Source of the DNA: Polyangium sp. y55x31
Lineage (GTDB): Bacteria > Myxococcota_A > Polyangia > Polyangiales > Polyangiaceae
Assembly (NCBI RefSeq): GCF_029946505.1
Contig: NZ_JARZHG010000005.1
Location: 248,001 to 312,000, forward strand
Length of the DNA: 64,000 nucleotides
Direction: 5' to 3'
How positions within the stretch are numbered: the first letter of the stretch is position 1; each line of letters opens with the position of its first letter. A program made the translations under genes and the position numbers. Below, one piece after another: positions 35,461 to 43,737 of this stretch. Under the pieces are notes generated by a model that saw only the letters and a list, made by a program, of their open reading frames with translations, was not told the DNA's origin and ran no database searches.

Positions 35461-36473
35461 CAGTAATGCATCCGGAGGTCCATGCCCGCGTAGAGGTGCG
35501 CGACCTCCTCGGCGTAGCCGTTGAACGGGAGCGTCGGGCGTTTTTCGAGGTCGCCGATGCGCCGCTCCATCGCCTGGCTCCAGCGCGGGTGGGCGACGAG
35601 CGGGTTCACGTTCGCGTAAAACCCGTATTCACGCGGGGCCGCCATGTTCCACGACGTCTGCGGCTCCTTCTCGACGAGCGCGATCCGCACGATCGACTTG
35701 ATCCCTTTGAACCCGTACTTCCACGGCACGACGAGCCGGAGCGGCGCGCCGTTTTGCCCGGGGAGCGATTTTCCGTAGAGCCCGGCCGCGAGCATCGTGA
35801 GCGGGTGCATGGCCTCGTCGAGGCGCAGGCCCTCGCGGTAAGGCCATTCGAGCACGTCCGTGAGCTGGAACGGGAGCTGCTCCGGATCCATCAGCGTATT
35901 GAACGCGACGTACTTCGCCCGCGACGTCGGTTCGAGCCGTTCGAGGAGTTTTCCCAGAGGAAAACCGAGCCACGGGATCACCATCGACCACGTCTCCACG
36001 CATCGCATGCGGTAGACGCGCTCCTCCAGGGGGAACCATTTCAAGAGCGTGTCGATGTCGACGCGCTGGGGCTTTTTGATCTCGCCCTCGAAGACCACGG
36101 TCCACGGTTTGGGTTTCAGCGTTTTCGCGTTGCGCGCCGGGTCTTCCTTGTCGAGGCCGAGCTCGTAATAATTGTTGTACGTCGTCACGTCCTCGTACGG
36201 CGTGCGAGGCTCGTCCGTCGTGAAAGGATTCCGCGCGGCGGCCGAGCCCGAGGGCGCGGCGGGCGTGGGCGGCGGCACGACGAGGTCCGCGGGCAGCGGC
36301 TCGGCGGTGATGTTTGCGCGGCGACCGCGGCCCGTGAGCGCGACGAGGCCTGTGCCCATCGCCGCGGCCGTCCCCACGAAGAGGCCCACGCTCTTCAGGA
36401 TCTCGCGGCGGCGCAGGTATCGCGCTTCGGGCGTGATCTCGGAGCTCGGGGGCGGCGGAGGCAGCCTGCGCAT
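35460..36473 (-). CDS. msrP: MsrP: molybdopterin-dependent protein-methionine-sulfoxide reductase
   Basis: A 337-residue periplasmic molybdoenzyme (YedY/MsrP). The N terminus has a twin-arginine-type signal ([14 protein letters not shown]) for Tat export with cofactor. [15 protein letters not shown] and [14 protein letters not shown] are family signatures; Cys158 in the latter should ligate molybdenum. It reduces Met-SO residues in envelope proteins with electrons from MsrQ. Residues 60-80 are a Pro/Ala-rich insertion after the signal. Divergent from the NAD(P)-binding oxidoreductase gene 58 bp away. Confidence 0.93.
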   Translation of the reverse strand: MRRLPPPPPSSEITPEARYLRRREILKSVGLFVGTAAAMGTGLVALTGRGRRANITAEPLPADLVVPPPTPAAPSGSAAARNPFTTDEPRTPYEDVTTYNNYYELGLDKEDPARNAKTLKPKPWTVVFEGEIKKPQRVDIDTLLKWFPLEERVYRMRCVETWSMVIPWLGFPLGKLLERLEPTSRAKYVAFNTLMDPEQLPFQLTDVLEWPYREGLRLDEAMHPLTMLAAGLYGKSLPGQNGAPLRLVVPWKYGFKGIKSIVRIALVEKEPQTSWNMAAPREYGFYANVNPLVAHPRWSQAMERRIGDLEKRPTLPFNGYAEEVAHLYAGMDLRMHY

Positions 36474-36516
36474 GGAAGCATTGTAAGCGATCCGCGTTGC
36501 GACGTCGCGCGTGACG

Positions 36517-36522
36517 TACGAT
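36517..36522 (+). promoter_or_regulatory. -10-like TACGAT close to the start of the NAD(P)-binding protein gene
   Basis: TACGAT ends 9 nt before the ATG at 36532 and there is no Shine-Dalgarno sequence. Same arrangement as at 33993 and several other starts. Confidence 0.35.
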
Positions 36523-36531
36523 GATCACCGC

Positions 36532-37155
36532 ATGAAGGTCTTGGTCTTCGGGGCTTCGGGGCCCACCGGGCGGGAGGTCGTCGCGCAGGCGCTCGACGCG
36601 GGGTACGAGGTGCGGGCGTTCGCGCGCAGGCCCGCGGCCGTCGGCGCCTGGTCGCCGCGCCTCGAGCTCGTGCAAGGAGACGTGCTCGAGTGGGGGCAGG
36701 TCGGGCCCGCGATGCGCGGCGTGGACGCGGTGATCTCGGCGCTCGGGACAGGAAAGGACTTCGGCGAGACGAACCTGTTTTCGGATGGGTTCGCGGCCAT
36801 CCTGTGGGCGATGGCCGAGGCCCGCGTGCGCAGGTTCGTGTGCGTGACGTCGGCCGGGACGATCGAGGATCCGAACGAGCCGCTCTGGTACCGGACCGTG
36901 GGCCGATGGATGGCGCGGCACGTGTATGCCGATCAACGAAGGGCGGAGGAGCGGCTGCACGCGAGCGACTCGGACTGGACCATCGTGCGCCCGCCGCGCC
37001 TCCTCGACGGACCGAAGAGGGGTGATTACAAGATCGTGAAGGACGGGCCCGCCGGCAAATCGTACGAGGTGAGCCGCGCAGACCTCGCCGAGTTCATGGT
37101 GGCAGAGATGATGGCGATGAAGTACGTCCAGACCGCCGTGGGAATCGGATATTGA
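36532..37155 (+). CDS. NAD(P)-binding oxidoreductase (atypical SDR, NmrA/BVR-B-like)
   Basis: A 207-residue Rossmann protein. The cofactor loop is VLVFGASGPTGREVV (GxxGxxG type) at the N terminus, with Arg residues (FARRP) after strand 2 favouring NADP(H). VDAVISALG and FVCVTSAG are strand 4 and 5 motifs. The active-site Tyr-x3-Lys of classical SDRs is absent, as in NmrA-like, BVR-B-like and SDR_a5 members. It may be a redox sensor or a reductase. The ATG at 36532 replaces a reading seven residues longer. The next gene (pirin) starts 1 nt after its stop. Confidence 0.85.
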   Translation: MKVLVFGASGPTGREVVAQALDAGYEVRAFARRPAAVGAWSPRLELVQGDVLEWGQVGPAMRGVDAVISALGTGKDFGETNLFSDGFAAILWAMAEARVRRFVCVTSAGTIEDPNEPLWYRTVGRWMARHVYADQRRAEERLHASDSDWTIVRPPRLLDGPKRGDYKIVKDGPAGKSYEVSRADLAEFMVAEMMAMKYVQTAVGIGY

Positions 37156-37156
37156 G

Positions 37157-38185
37157 ATGAGCTCCAGAAGCGATGTCGTTCTCGAAACGCGGCCCCTCGG
37201 TTTCCCCTGGGAGACGGCCGATCCGTTCCTGTTTTGCGTGCACCACGACGACGCGTACCCCGCGGGCAACGAGCGCATGGGGCCGGCGGCGTCGCTCGCG
37301 GGCCGCAACATCGGCCAGGACTTTGCCGGCAAGGACGGCTGGCGCATGTACCACGGCGAGGTCGTGCCCGGCTTCCCGCAGCATCCGCACCGCGGCTTCG
37401 AGACGGTGACGATCGTGCGGCGCGGGCTCATCGATCACGCGGATTCGCTCGGCGCCGCGGCGCGCTTCGGCGCGGGCGACGTGCAATGGCTGACGGCGGG
37501 CGAGGGGATCTGCCATTCCGAGATGTTCCCGCTGCTCGATCGGACGAACCCGAACCCGGTGGAGTTGTTCCAGATCTGGCTGAACCTGCCGGCGGAGGAC
37601 AAGCTCGTGCCGCCGCATTTCGCGATGTTGTGGAGCAGCACGATCCCGCGATGCACGTTCCTCGACGAGGCGGGACGATCCACGGAGGTGACGGTCATCG
37701 CGGGGCAGCTCGACGGGAAACGCGCGCCGTCGCCGCCGCCGCGCTCGTGGGCGTCGCGGCCGGATACGGACGTGGCGATCTGGAGCATTCGAATGGCCCC
37801 AGGCGCCGCGTGGACGCTGCCGAAGGCGGCGCATCCGCAATCGGTGCGGACATTGTACTTCTTCAAGGGCGCGTCCTTGCGCATCGGAGAGCACGCGCTT
37901 TCGGGGCACGTGGCGGCGCGGGTCCGGAGCGACGTGGACGTGCGGCTCGAGGCCGGCGACGCGGAGACGGAGATCCTGCTTTTGCAGGGGCGTCCGATCG
38001 GGCAGCCGGTGGTGCAATACGGTCCGTTCGTGATGAACAGCCGCGAGCAGATCCAGCGCGCGATGATGGATTACCAGCGGACGCGGTTCGGCGGGTGGCC
38101 GTGGACGAGCGACGATCCGGTGCACGGCCGCGAGGGGCGGTTCGCGCGGCATGCGGATGGGCGGGTGGAGAAGGTCGGCGCCTGA
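37157..38185 (+). CDS. Pirin family protein
   Basis: A 342-residue bicupin. The metal-binding N-terminal cupin has FPQHPHRGFETVTIV, DHADSLG and the conserved GEGICHSEMF, giving three His and one Glu ligand set for iron. The C-terminal cupin is RTLYFFKGASLRI with no ligands. Some pirins open quercetin rings; others act as redox-sensitive regulators. The protein is longer than the usual ~290 residues because of insertions around residue 190 (Pro-rich) and at the C terminus. Co-transcribed with the oxidoreductase 1 nt upstream; both fit an oxidative-stress theme with MsrPQ. Confidence 0.9.
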   Translation: MSSRSDVVLETRPLGFPWETADPFLFCVHHDDAYPAGNERMGPAASLAGRNIGQDFAGKDGWRMYHGEVVPGFPQHPHRGFETVTIVRRGLIDHADSLGAAARFGAGDVQWLTAGEGICHSEMFPLLDRTNPNPVELFQIWLNLPAEDKLVPPHFAMLWSSTIPRCTFLDEAGRSTEVTVIAGQLDGKRAPSPPPRSWASRPDTDVAIWSIRMAPGAAWTLPKAAHPQSVRTLYFFKGASLRIGEHALSGHVAARVRSDVDVRLEAGDAETEILLLQGRPIGQPVVQYGPFVMNSREQIQRAMMDYQRTRFGGWPWTSDDPVHGREGRFARHADGRVEKVGA

Positions 38186-38238
38186 CCTGATCGGTCCTCC
38201 ACCTTTCGCCGATCTTCCAGGCGTGATCACGCGCGCTC

Positions 38239-38267
38239 TTGACATGGTGTCGGTTCGACACTAAGGT
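38239..38267 (+). promoter_or_regulatory. Sigma70-type promoter of the nrtR operon
   Basis: TTGACA at 38239-38244 and TAAGGT at 38262-38267 are exactly 17 nt apart, the best promoter in the window. It lies 28 nt upstream of the NrtR-like ATG. The whole spacer is occupied by an operator palindrome (38247-38261), so a bound repressor would block polymerase. Confidence 0.75.
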
Positions 38268-38285
38268 TCGTGTACATCCTACACG
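38247..38285 (+). promoter_or_regulatory. Tandem operators GTGT-N7-ACAC
   Basis: Two 15-bp palindromes share the pattern GTGT-N7-ACAC: GTGTCGGTTCGACAC (38247-38261, perfect) and GTGTACATCCTACAC (38270-38284, perfect apart from its centre and extended by C/G to 38269-38285). They begin 23 nt apart, about two helical turns. One lies in the promoter spacer and one after the -10. Autoregulation by the NrtR-like protein encoded next is the simplest reading. Confidence 0.65.
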
Positions 38286-38294
38286 GACCTGATC

Positions 38295-38984
38295 ATGAGC
38301 GTGACCTACAAGCATCCGCGCCCGGCGCTCGCCGTGGATTGCGTCGTTTTTGGCCTCGACGAGGAGGATCTCAAGGTCCTGCTCATCCGGCGTGGCGTCG
38401 AGCCGTTCGCCGGGCGCTGGGCCTTGCCCGGAGGGTTCGTGCGCCTCGACGAGACGCTCGACGAGGCCGCGCGGCGCGAGCTTCGGGAAGAGGCCGGCAT
38501 CGAAAAGGTGTACCTCGAACAGCTCTACACGTTCGGCGCCGTCGATCGGGATCCACGCGAGCGCGTCGTCTCCGTGACCTATTACGCGCTCGTGAAGCTC
38601 GCCGAGCACGCGGTCTCTGCCGCCACGGATGCGCGCGAGGCTGCGTGGTTCGCGATCGACGATTTGCCGCGGCTCGCGTTCGATCATGAAGACATCGTCG
38701 ACAAGGCGATTGCGCGGCTTCGAGGAAAGGTGCGATACGCGCCGATCGGGTTCGAGCTTTTGCCGAAGAAGTTCACGCTCACGCAGCTCCAGCGCGTGTA
38801 CGAAAGGGTTCTCGGGCAGGAGCTCGACAAGCGGAATTTCCGCAAGAAGGTCGCCGCGACGGGGCTCTTGATCGAGCTCGACGAGGTCGAGCAGGACGTC
38901 GCGCACCGGGCGGCGCGGCTCTACACGTTCGACGAGAAGACGTATCGCAAGCTCGAAAAAGAGGGCTTTTTGTTCGAGATTTGA
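38295..38984 (+). CDS. nrtR: NrtR-like Nudix transcriptional regulator
   Basis: A 229-residue protein: Nudix domain (1-145) fused to a winged helix-turn-helix (150-229, [27 protein letters not shown]). NrtR proteins repress NAD-synthesis genes and release DNA on binding ADP-ribose. The Nudix box is complete here: Gly47, five residues, Glu53, seven residues, Arg61-Glu62-Leu63-x-Glu65-Glu66-x-Gly68. Hydrolase activity may therefore remain, unlike many regulators of this family. It is the first gene of a five-gene operon that contains a nicotinamidase-like hydrolase, in line with an NAD-linked role, and it has its own tandem operator. Confidence 0.87.
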   Translation: MSVTYKHPRPALAVDCVVFGLDEEDLKVLLIRRGVEPFAGRWALPGGFVRLDETLDEAARRELREEAGIEKVYLEQLYTFGAVDRDPRERVVSVTYYALVKLAEHAVSAATDAREAAWFAIDDLPRLAFDHEDIVDKAIARLRGKVRYAPIGFELLPKKFTLTQLQRVYERVLGQELDKRNFRKKVAATGLLIELDEVEQDVAHRAARLYTFDEKTYRKLEKEGFLFEI

Positions 38985-38999
38985 GGCGAGGAGGATGTC

Positions 39000-39824
39000 A
39001 TGCGCGAGGACGGGCGATTCGAGGTGGCCGCCGGCAGCGTGACGGGGCGATCACACGTCCTCGCCGGGAAGCCGAATCAGGATGCATTCGCGGTTCGTTC
39101 GGGCGAATGCGGGATCGTCGGCGTGGTTTGTGACGGGTGCGGGAGCGGCGCGCACAGCGAGATCGGCGCGTCGATGGGGGCGCGGATCGTCGCCACGCAG
39201 GTGCTCCGCGAGATGGAGGCCGGCGCGTCGATCGCCCTGGCGGCGACGTTCGAACGCGTGCGGGAGCGGCTGCTCATTTCGCTCGCCTCGGCCGCGCAGG
39301 ACATGGGCGTCGGGCATACGCGGGGCGTAGCCGAGTTTTTCCTGTTCACCGTGCTCGGGGTGGCGATCTCGGACGAGCGGGCCGTCGTGTTCGGCGTCGG
39401 GGACGGGATCTTCGTCGTGGGGGACGAGGTCGTGCGGCTCGGGCCGTTTCCCGGCAATGCGCCGCCGTACCTCGGGTATGCGCTTTCAGGGGCGGGGCCG
39501 CAGTTTTCGATTCATCGCGTGCTGCCCGCGTCGGCGTTCACCTCGGCGCTCGTCGGCACGGATGGAGCCGCCGATTACGATGCGCTCGCAGGAGCGGTGA
39601 TCCCCGGCGCGCATGGAGAGCGTGTGCCGCCGTTGCGGACGTTCTGGTCGGAGGAACGGTATTTTCGGAACGTCGATGCGGTGCGGCGGTCGCTTTCGCT
39701 CGTCAATCGTGAAGTGACGCGGCCGATCTGGGAGGAGCGGCGGATCCACAAGGAGCCGGGGCTGCTCGAAGACGATACGACGCTGCTCGTCGTGCGTCGC
39801 AAGAAGATCAGCGCCGCCGCGTAG
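39000..39824 (+). CDS. PP2C-type Ser/Thr protein phosphatase
   Basis: A 274-residue cytosolic phosphatase of the PP2C_2 type. Metal-binding residues are visible: Asp28 in PNQDAF, Asp45-Gly46 in VCDGCGSG, the Asp in VGTDGAADYD and the Asp pair in LLEDDTTLLVV. The helix after motif 2 reads HSEIGASMGARI. GGCGAGGAGG precedes the ATG by a suitable distance. It lies between the NrtR regulator and an atypical kinase, with 15 and 13 nt gaps, so it most likely dephosphorylates targets of that kinase. The arrangement with a vWA gene matches the TerY-P triad described for tellurite-resistance-like systems. Confidence 0.87.
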   Translation: MREDGRFEVAAGSVTGRSHVLAGKPNQDAFAVRSGECGIVGVVCDGCGSGAHSEIGASMGARIVATQVLREMEAGASIALAATFERVRERLLISLASAAQDMGVGHTRGVAEFFLFTVLGVAISDERAVVFGVGDGIFVVGDEVVRLGPFPGNAPPYLGYALSGAGPQFSIHRVLPASAFTSALVGTDGAADYDALAGAVIPGAHGERVPPLRTFWSEERYFRNVDAVRRSLSLVNREVTRPIWEERRIHKEPGLLEDDTTLLVVRRKKISAAA

Positions 39825-39837
39825 GAGAGAATTTGCC

Positions 39838-41781
39838 ATGAAGTGGCCGTTCGGGCTCGCCGCGAGGCGAGGACGGGAGACGTGTGCCATGGATGTGTAC
39901 ATCGACGACAAACGCATTCGCGTGAGCCCGCAGGCCTCGATCGGCAAGGGCGGCGAGGCGGACGTCTTCGACCTCGGCGGCGGTGTCGCGCTGAAGTTGT
40001 GGAAGGGGCCGGATCATCCGGACGTCGAAGGCATTTCGGTCGAGGTGCGCGCGGCGACGGACAGGCTCGCGCTCGTGCAGGAGAAGATGCCGCATTTCCC
40101 GGCGGGATTGCCGGAGCGTGTGGCTTCGCCGATGGCGCTCGCCAAGGATCGGAAGGGGCGCACGATCCTCGGGTACACGATGCGCTTGATTGCGGGGGCC
40201 GAGCCGCTCATGGGCCTCGGCGAGCCGGCGCGGCGCAGGGCGCTCGGGAGCGAAGCGGCGGCGCAGGTGCTCCGGGATCTCCGGACGACCGTGGCGGCGA
40301 TTCATCACGCGGGTGCGGTGATTGGTGATTTCAACGATCTGAACGTGCTCGTGCGGGATGGCGAGACGCACATCGTGGACGCGGACAGCTTTCAGTTCGG
40401 CCGCTTTCCGTGCCCCGTGTACACCGAGCGGTTCGTCGATCCGCTGCTCTGTGACGCGAGCGCGCCGCGGCCGCGGCCCGTGCGGCCATTTTCGGCGGAA
40501 TCGGATTGGTATGCGTTCGCCGTGATGGTGATGGGCACCCTGCTCTGCGTGGGGCCCTACGGCGGCGTGTATCGGCCGCGGGATCCAGCGAAACGTGTCG
40601 CCGAGGCGGCGAGGCCGCTGCGGCGGATCACGGTGTTCGAGCCCGAGGTGCGGTATCCGAAGCCAGCGATTCCGTACCGGGTTTTACCGGACGACCTCCT
40701 GCACTTGTTCTCGTCGATCTTCGAGCGTGACGCGCGGGCGCCGTTTCCGCTCGCGCTGCTGGAAAACCTGCGTTTCACGGCGTGTGTGTCGTGCGGGGCC
40801 GAGCATGCGCGGGTGCGTTGCCCGGTCTGTGATCACGGCGTTCCGCGTGAGGTGGTGGTCGTGCGAGGGCACGTGAAGGCGTCCCGCAGATTCGCCACGT
40901 CGGGAACGATTGTCGCGGCTTCGCTTTGCGGCGACGCGCCGGCGTACGTGGTGCACGAGGGAGGGGTGTACAAGCGGGAGGACGGGGCGGAGCTCGCGCG
41001 GGGGCCGCTCGAAGGGGCGCTCCGGTTCTGGATCCAGGGGAAAACCACGTTCATCGGGCGGCGCGGGCGGGTCGTGGCATTCGAGGCGGGGCAAGCGGAG
41101 CAGGCGATTTCGGTGGACGTTCTCGGGCAGGAACCTGCGTTCGTGGTGAATGAGCGATATCGATGGTTCGTCCATGGAGGGCGCCTGTTCCGGCGCGCCG
41201 CGCGGCCTTCGGGTTCACCCCTTGCAGGGCTCGCGGAAGGCGCGGCGGAGCTTTGGGGCGAGGTGCTCGCCGGGCAGACGCGAATCTGGGTCGGTGAGCG
41301 GCTCGGGTTCGGGTTTTACCGAGCGGGCGCGGTCTCGGTCGCGTTCACGTGGGATACCGAGCGGCGCGGCATTCGCGACACGGTGAAGTTGCCCTGGCCG
41401 AGTGGGCAGATCGTGGCCGCGGACGCCGCCATCGACGGCGACAGGGTTTGGTTTTTCGTGACGTACGTGCGCGCCGGTCGGACGATGAACCGGTGCGCCG
41501 TGGTGGCCGAGGGCGGCGTATTGCTCGGCGTGGCCGAGGCCGAGGCGGGCGACGGGTCGTGGCTCGGGTCGATTGCAGGGAAAAAGGCGATTGGGGGCGC
41601 GCTGCTCGCGGCCACGGATGGCGGCCTCGTGCGGGTCGAGCTCGGCCCGGGCGGGCCGGCCGAGGCGCGGCGGTTTCCGGATACCGAGCCGTTCGTGCAG
41701 GAAGGCGCGCGGATCCTCGCGGGATCCGCGGGGCTCTGGGTCGCGGGGGCGCGTGAGATCACGGCGCTCGCCATGGGTTGA
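39838..41781 (+). CDS. Atypical protein kinase with zinc ribbon and beta-rich C-terminal domain
   Basis: A 647-residue protein. Residues 20-310 form a kinase fold: glycine loop IGKGGEADVF (35-44), Lys53 in VALKLWK, catalytic loop IGDFNDLN with Asp164 and Asn169, and IVDADSF with Asp181 in place of DFG. HRD has become IGD, a form I associate with COG4248-like kinases. A CxxC-x8-CxxC zinc ribbon follows (Cys316, 319, 328, 331). The remaining ~310 residues are repeated beta strands, possibly a propeller-like sensor. Catalytic Lys, Asp, Asn and Asp are kept, so it is probably active. AGGAGAG precedes the ATG. Confidence 0.8.
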   Translation: MKWPFGLAARRGRETCAMDVYIDDKRIRVSPQASIGKGGEADVFDLGGGVALKLWKGPDHPDVEGISVEVRAATDRLALVQEKMPHFPAGLPERVASPMALAKDRKGRTILGYTMRLIAGAEPLMGLGEPARRRALGSEAAAQVLRDLRTTVAAIHHAGAVIGDFNDLNVLVRDGETHIVDADSFQFGRFPCPVYTERFVDPLLCDASAPRPRPVRPFSAESDWYAFAVMVMGTLLCVGPYGGVYRPRDPAKRVAEAARPLRRITVFEPEVRYPKPAIPYRVLPDDLLHLFSSIFERDARAPFPLALLENLRFTACVSCGAEHARVRCPVCDHGVPREVVVVRGHVKASRRFATSGTIVAASLCGDAPAYVVHEGGVYKREDGAELARGPLEGALRFWIQGKTTFIGRRGRVVAFEAGQAEQAISVDVLGQEPAFVVNERYRWFVHGGRLFRRAARPSGSPLAGLAEGAAELWGEVLAGQTRIWVGERLGFGFYRAGAVSVAFTWDTERRGIRDTVKLPWPSGQIVAADAAIDGDRVWFFVTYVRAGRTMNRCAVVAEGGVLLGVAEAEAGDGSWLGSIAGKKAIGGALLAATDGGLVRVELGPGGPAEARRFPDTEPFVQEGARILAGSAGLWVAGAREITALAMG

Positions 41782-41809
41782 TTTTGCAGAAAGGAACGAG
41801 AGGGACATC

Positions 41810-42856
41810 ATGAAACACAAGGAACTTCCGCTTCCGGTCTTTTACGATCACAAGAGCCCCGAGAATTGGGGGCATCGTCCCAAGGAGGAGCTGCTTTTCG
41901 TGGCCGCCGAGGACTGGCGCAAGGCGCTCGATATCCGTCCGGCCGGCGCGGACAAGACGAACGTGCACCTCTTGCTCATCGACGTGCAGAAGGATTTTTG
42001 CCATCCCGAGGGCGCGCTTTTCGTGGCGGGAAAGAGCGGGCGGGGCGCGATCGACGATAGCCGGCGGATCACGGAGTTCATTTACAAGAACCTCGACGCG
42101 CTCACGGCCATCACGACGACGATGGACACGCATTTCTCGCACCAGATCTTCTTCCCGTCGTTCTGGGTGGACCGCGAGGGCAAGCCGCTTTCGGCGCACC
42201 GCGTGATCACGACGCGCGACATCGACGCGGGCGAGGTGCGGCCGAACCCGGCCATGGCGAAATGGCTCTGCGGCGGGAACTACCCGTGGCTCGTGAAGCA
42301 GGTGCGGCATTATTGCGAGGAGCTGGAGAAGGCCGGGAAGTACACGCTCTATCTGTGGCCGCCGCATTGTCTGCTCGGGAGCGACGGGCACGCGCTCGTG
42401 GGGGCGATTCACGAGGCGCGGCTGTTCCATTCGTACGTGCGCGGGGCGCAGTCGTGGGTGGAGGTGAAGGGAGGCAATCCGCTGACGGAGAACTATTCGG
42501 TGCTGTCGCCGGAGGTGCTCACGCGCTTCGACGGGCAGCCGCTCGGGCAAAAGAACACGCTGTTCTTGAAGACGCTGCTCGCGGCGGACGCGGTGATCAT
42601 CGCAGGGCAGGCGGCGAGCCATTGCGTGAAGAGCTCGATCGACGACATCCTGGGCGAGATTGCCTCGGTCGATGCGGCGCTGGCGAGGAAGATTTATCTG
42701 CTCACCGATTGCATGTCGGCCGTGACGGTGCCGGACGGCAAGGGCGGGTTCGCGGCGGATTTCACGCCCGAGGCCGACAAGGCGCTCGCGAAGTTCGCGG
42801 CGGCGGGGATGAACCTGGTGAAGAGCACGGACGCGATCGGGAGCTGGTTGAAATAG
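41810..42856 (+). CDS. Nicotinamidase-like isochorismatase-family cysteine hydrolase
   Basis: A 348-residue hydrolase with a complete nicotinamidase-type active site: Asp58 (LLIDVQKDF), Lys220 (WVEVKGG) and Cys272 (QAASHCVKSS) as triad, Asp106, His108 and His186 (TMDTHFSH; WPPHCLLGSDGHAL) as probable metal ligands. PncA enzymes (about 190-220 residues) hydrolyse nicotinamide to nicotinate in NAD salvage. This one is longer, with ~50 N-terminal residues and an insertion between strands 2 and 4, so the substrate may be a larger nicotinamide or another amide. Location in an NrtR-headed operon supports NAD salvage or NAD signalling. AGGAACGAGAGG precedes the ATG. Confidence 0.83.
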   Translation: MKHKELPLPVFYDHKSPENWGHRPKEELLFVAAEDWRKALDIRPAGADKTNVHLLLIDVQKDFCHPEGALFVAGKSGRGAIDDSRRITEFIYKNLDALTAITTTMDTHFSHQIFFPSFWVDREGKPLSAHRVITTRDIDAGEVRPNPAMAKWLCGGNYPWLVKQVRHYCEELEKAGKYTLYLWPPHCLLGSDGHALVGAIHEARLFHSYVRGAQSWVEVKGGNPLTENYSVLSPEVLTRFDGQPLGQKNTLFLKTLLAADAVIIAGQAASHCVKSSIDDILGEIASVDAALARKIYLLTDCMSAVTVPDGKGGFAADFTPEADKALAKFAAAGMNLVKSTDAIGSWLK

Positions 42857-42870
42857 GAGAGGAGGTCGTC

Positions 42871-43668
42871 ATGAAGAACGGGAATGGGAAAGAGAACGAG
42901 ATCCGGCGGCTGTTCGAGGCGGCGGAGGAGGAAGGGACGCTCTCGCCGGAGGCGCTCGCCGCGCTCGCGGCGATCGACATCGGCGCGCAGATCCAGGCCG
43001 GGCTCGGCGTGGGCGTGGACGACGTGCAGGCGTCCGAGGTCGTGCTCGTGACGATCATGCCCGACGATTCGGGGTCGATCCGTTTTTCCGGGAACGCCGA
43101 TGCCGTGCGGGAAGGGCACAACACGGTGGTCGAGGCGCTCGCGTCGTCGAAGCAGAAGGATTCGATCCTGGCGCATACGCGGTACTTGAATGGATTCGTG
43201 CTGTATCCATACCGGCCGGTCGCGCTCGCCGAGCGGATGACCCCGAAGAACTACGATCCCACGCTGGGGACGCCGCTCTACGATCAAACGGTGGTGCTCC
43301 TCGGGACGGTCATCGCGAAAACGCAGGAGTTTGCCCAGAGCGGTGTGCCCGTGCGGAGCGTGACGTTGATCCTCACGGACGGGGCCGACGAGGGGTCGTG
43401 CAAAGCCAGGCCGAGCGACGTGCGGGCGCTCGTGCGCGACATGCTGGCGAGTGAGCAGCACATCGTGGCGGCGATGGGCATCGATGACGGGCATACGCCG
43501 TTCCGGGACGTGTTCCGGGCGATGGGAATCGAAGATCGATGGATCCTGACGCCGCGGAGCGACGCGGGGGAGATCCGGCGGGCGTTCCGGATGTTCTCGC
43601 AATCGGCGATGCGCGCGAGTCAACACGCGGGGTTTTCCCGAGCCGCGGCGGGCGGGTTTCTCGGCTGA
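42871..43668 (+). CDS. von Willebrand factor A domain protein (TerY-like role)
   Basis: A 265-residue cytosolic vWA protein. The metal-ion-dependent adhesion site is complete: Asp65-x-Ser67-x-Ser69 (DDSGS), Thr134 (GTPLYD) and Asp170 (LTDGAD). An acidic helical N-terminal ~50 residues (RRLFEAAEEEGTLSPEALAAL) precedes it. In TerY-P triads a vWA protein accompanies a PP2C phosphatase and a kinase; here those two genes lie in the same operon. It may be the phosphorylated scaffold or adaptor. AGGAGAGGAGG stands before the ATG. It is the last gene of the operon. Confidence 0.82.
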   Translation: MKNGNGKENEIRRLFEAAEEEGTLSPEALAALAAIDIGAQIQAGLGVGVDDVQASEVVLVTIMPDDSGSIRFSGNADAVREGHNTVVEALASSKQKDSILAHTRYLNGFVLYPYRPVALAERMTPKNYDPTLGTPLYDQTVVLLGTVIAKTQEFAQSGVPVRSVTLILTDGADEGSCKARPSDVRALVRDMLASEQHIVAAMGIDDGHTPFRDVFRAMGIEDRWILTPRSDAGEIRRAFRMFSQSAMRASQHAGFSRAAAGGFLG

Positions 43669-43737
43669 AAAGAGGCTTGCTACGAAGGGCCCGGCCGTGC
43701 TGGTATGCGCACGCGCGCGAAGGAGGAAGGACAAACC

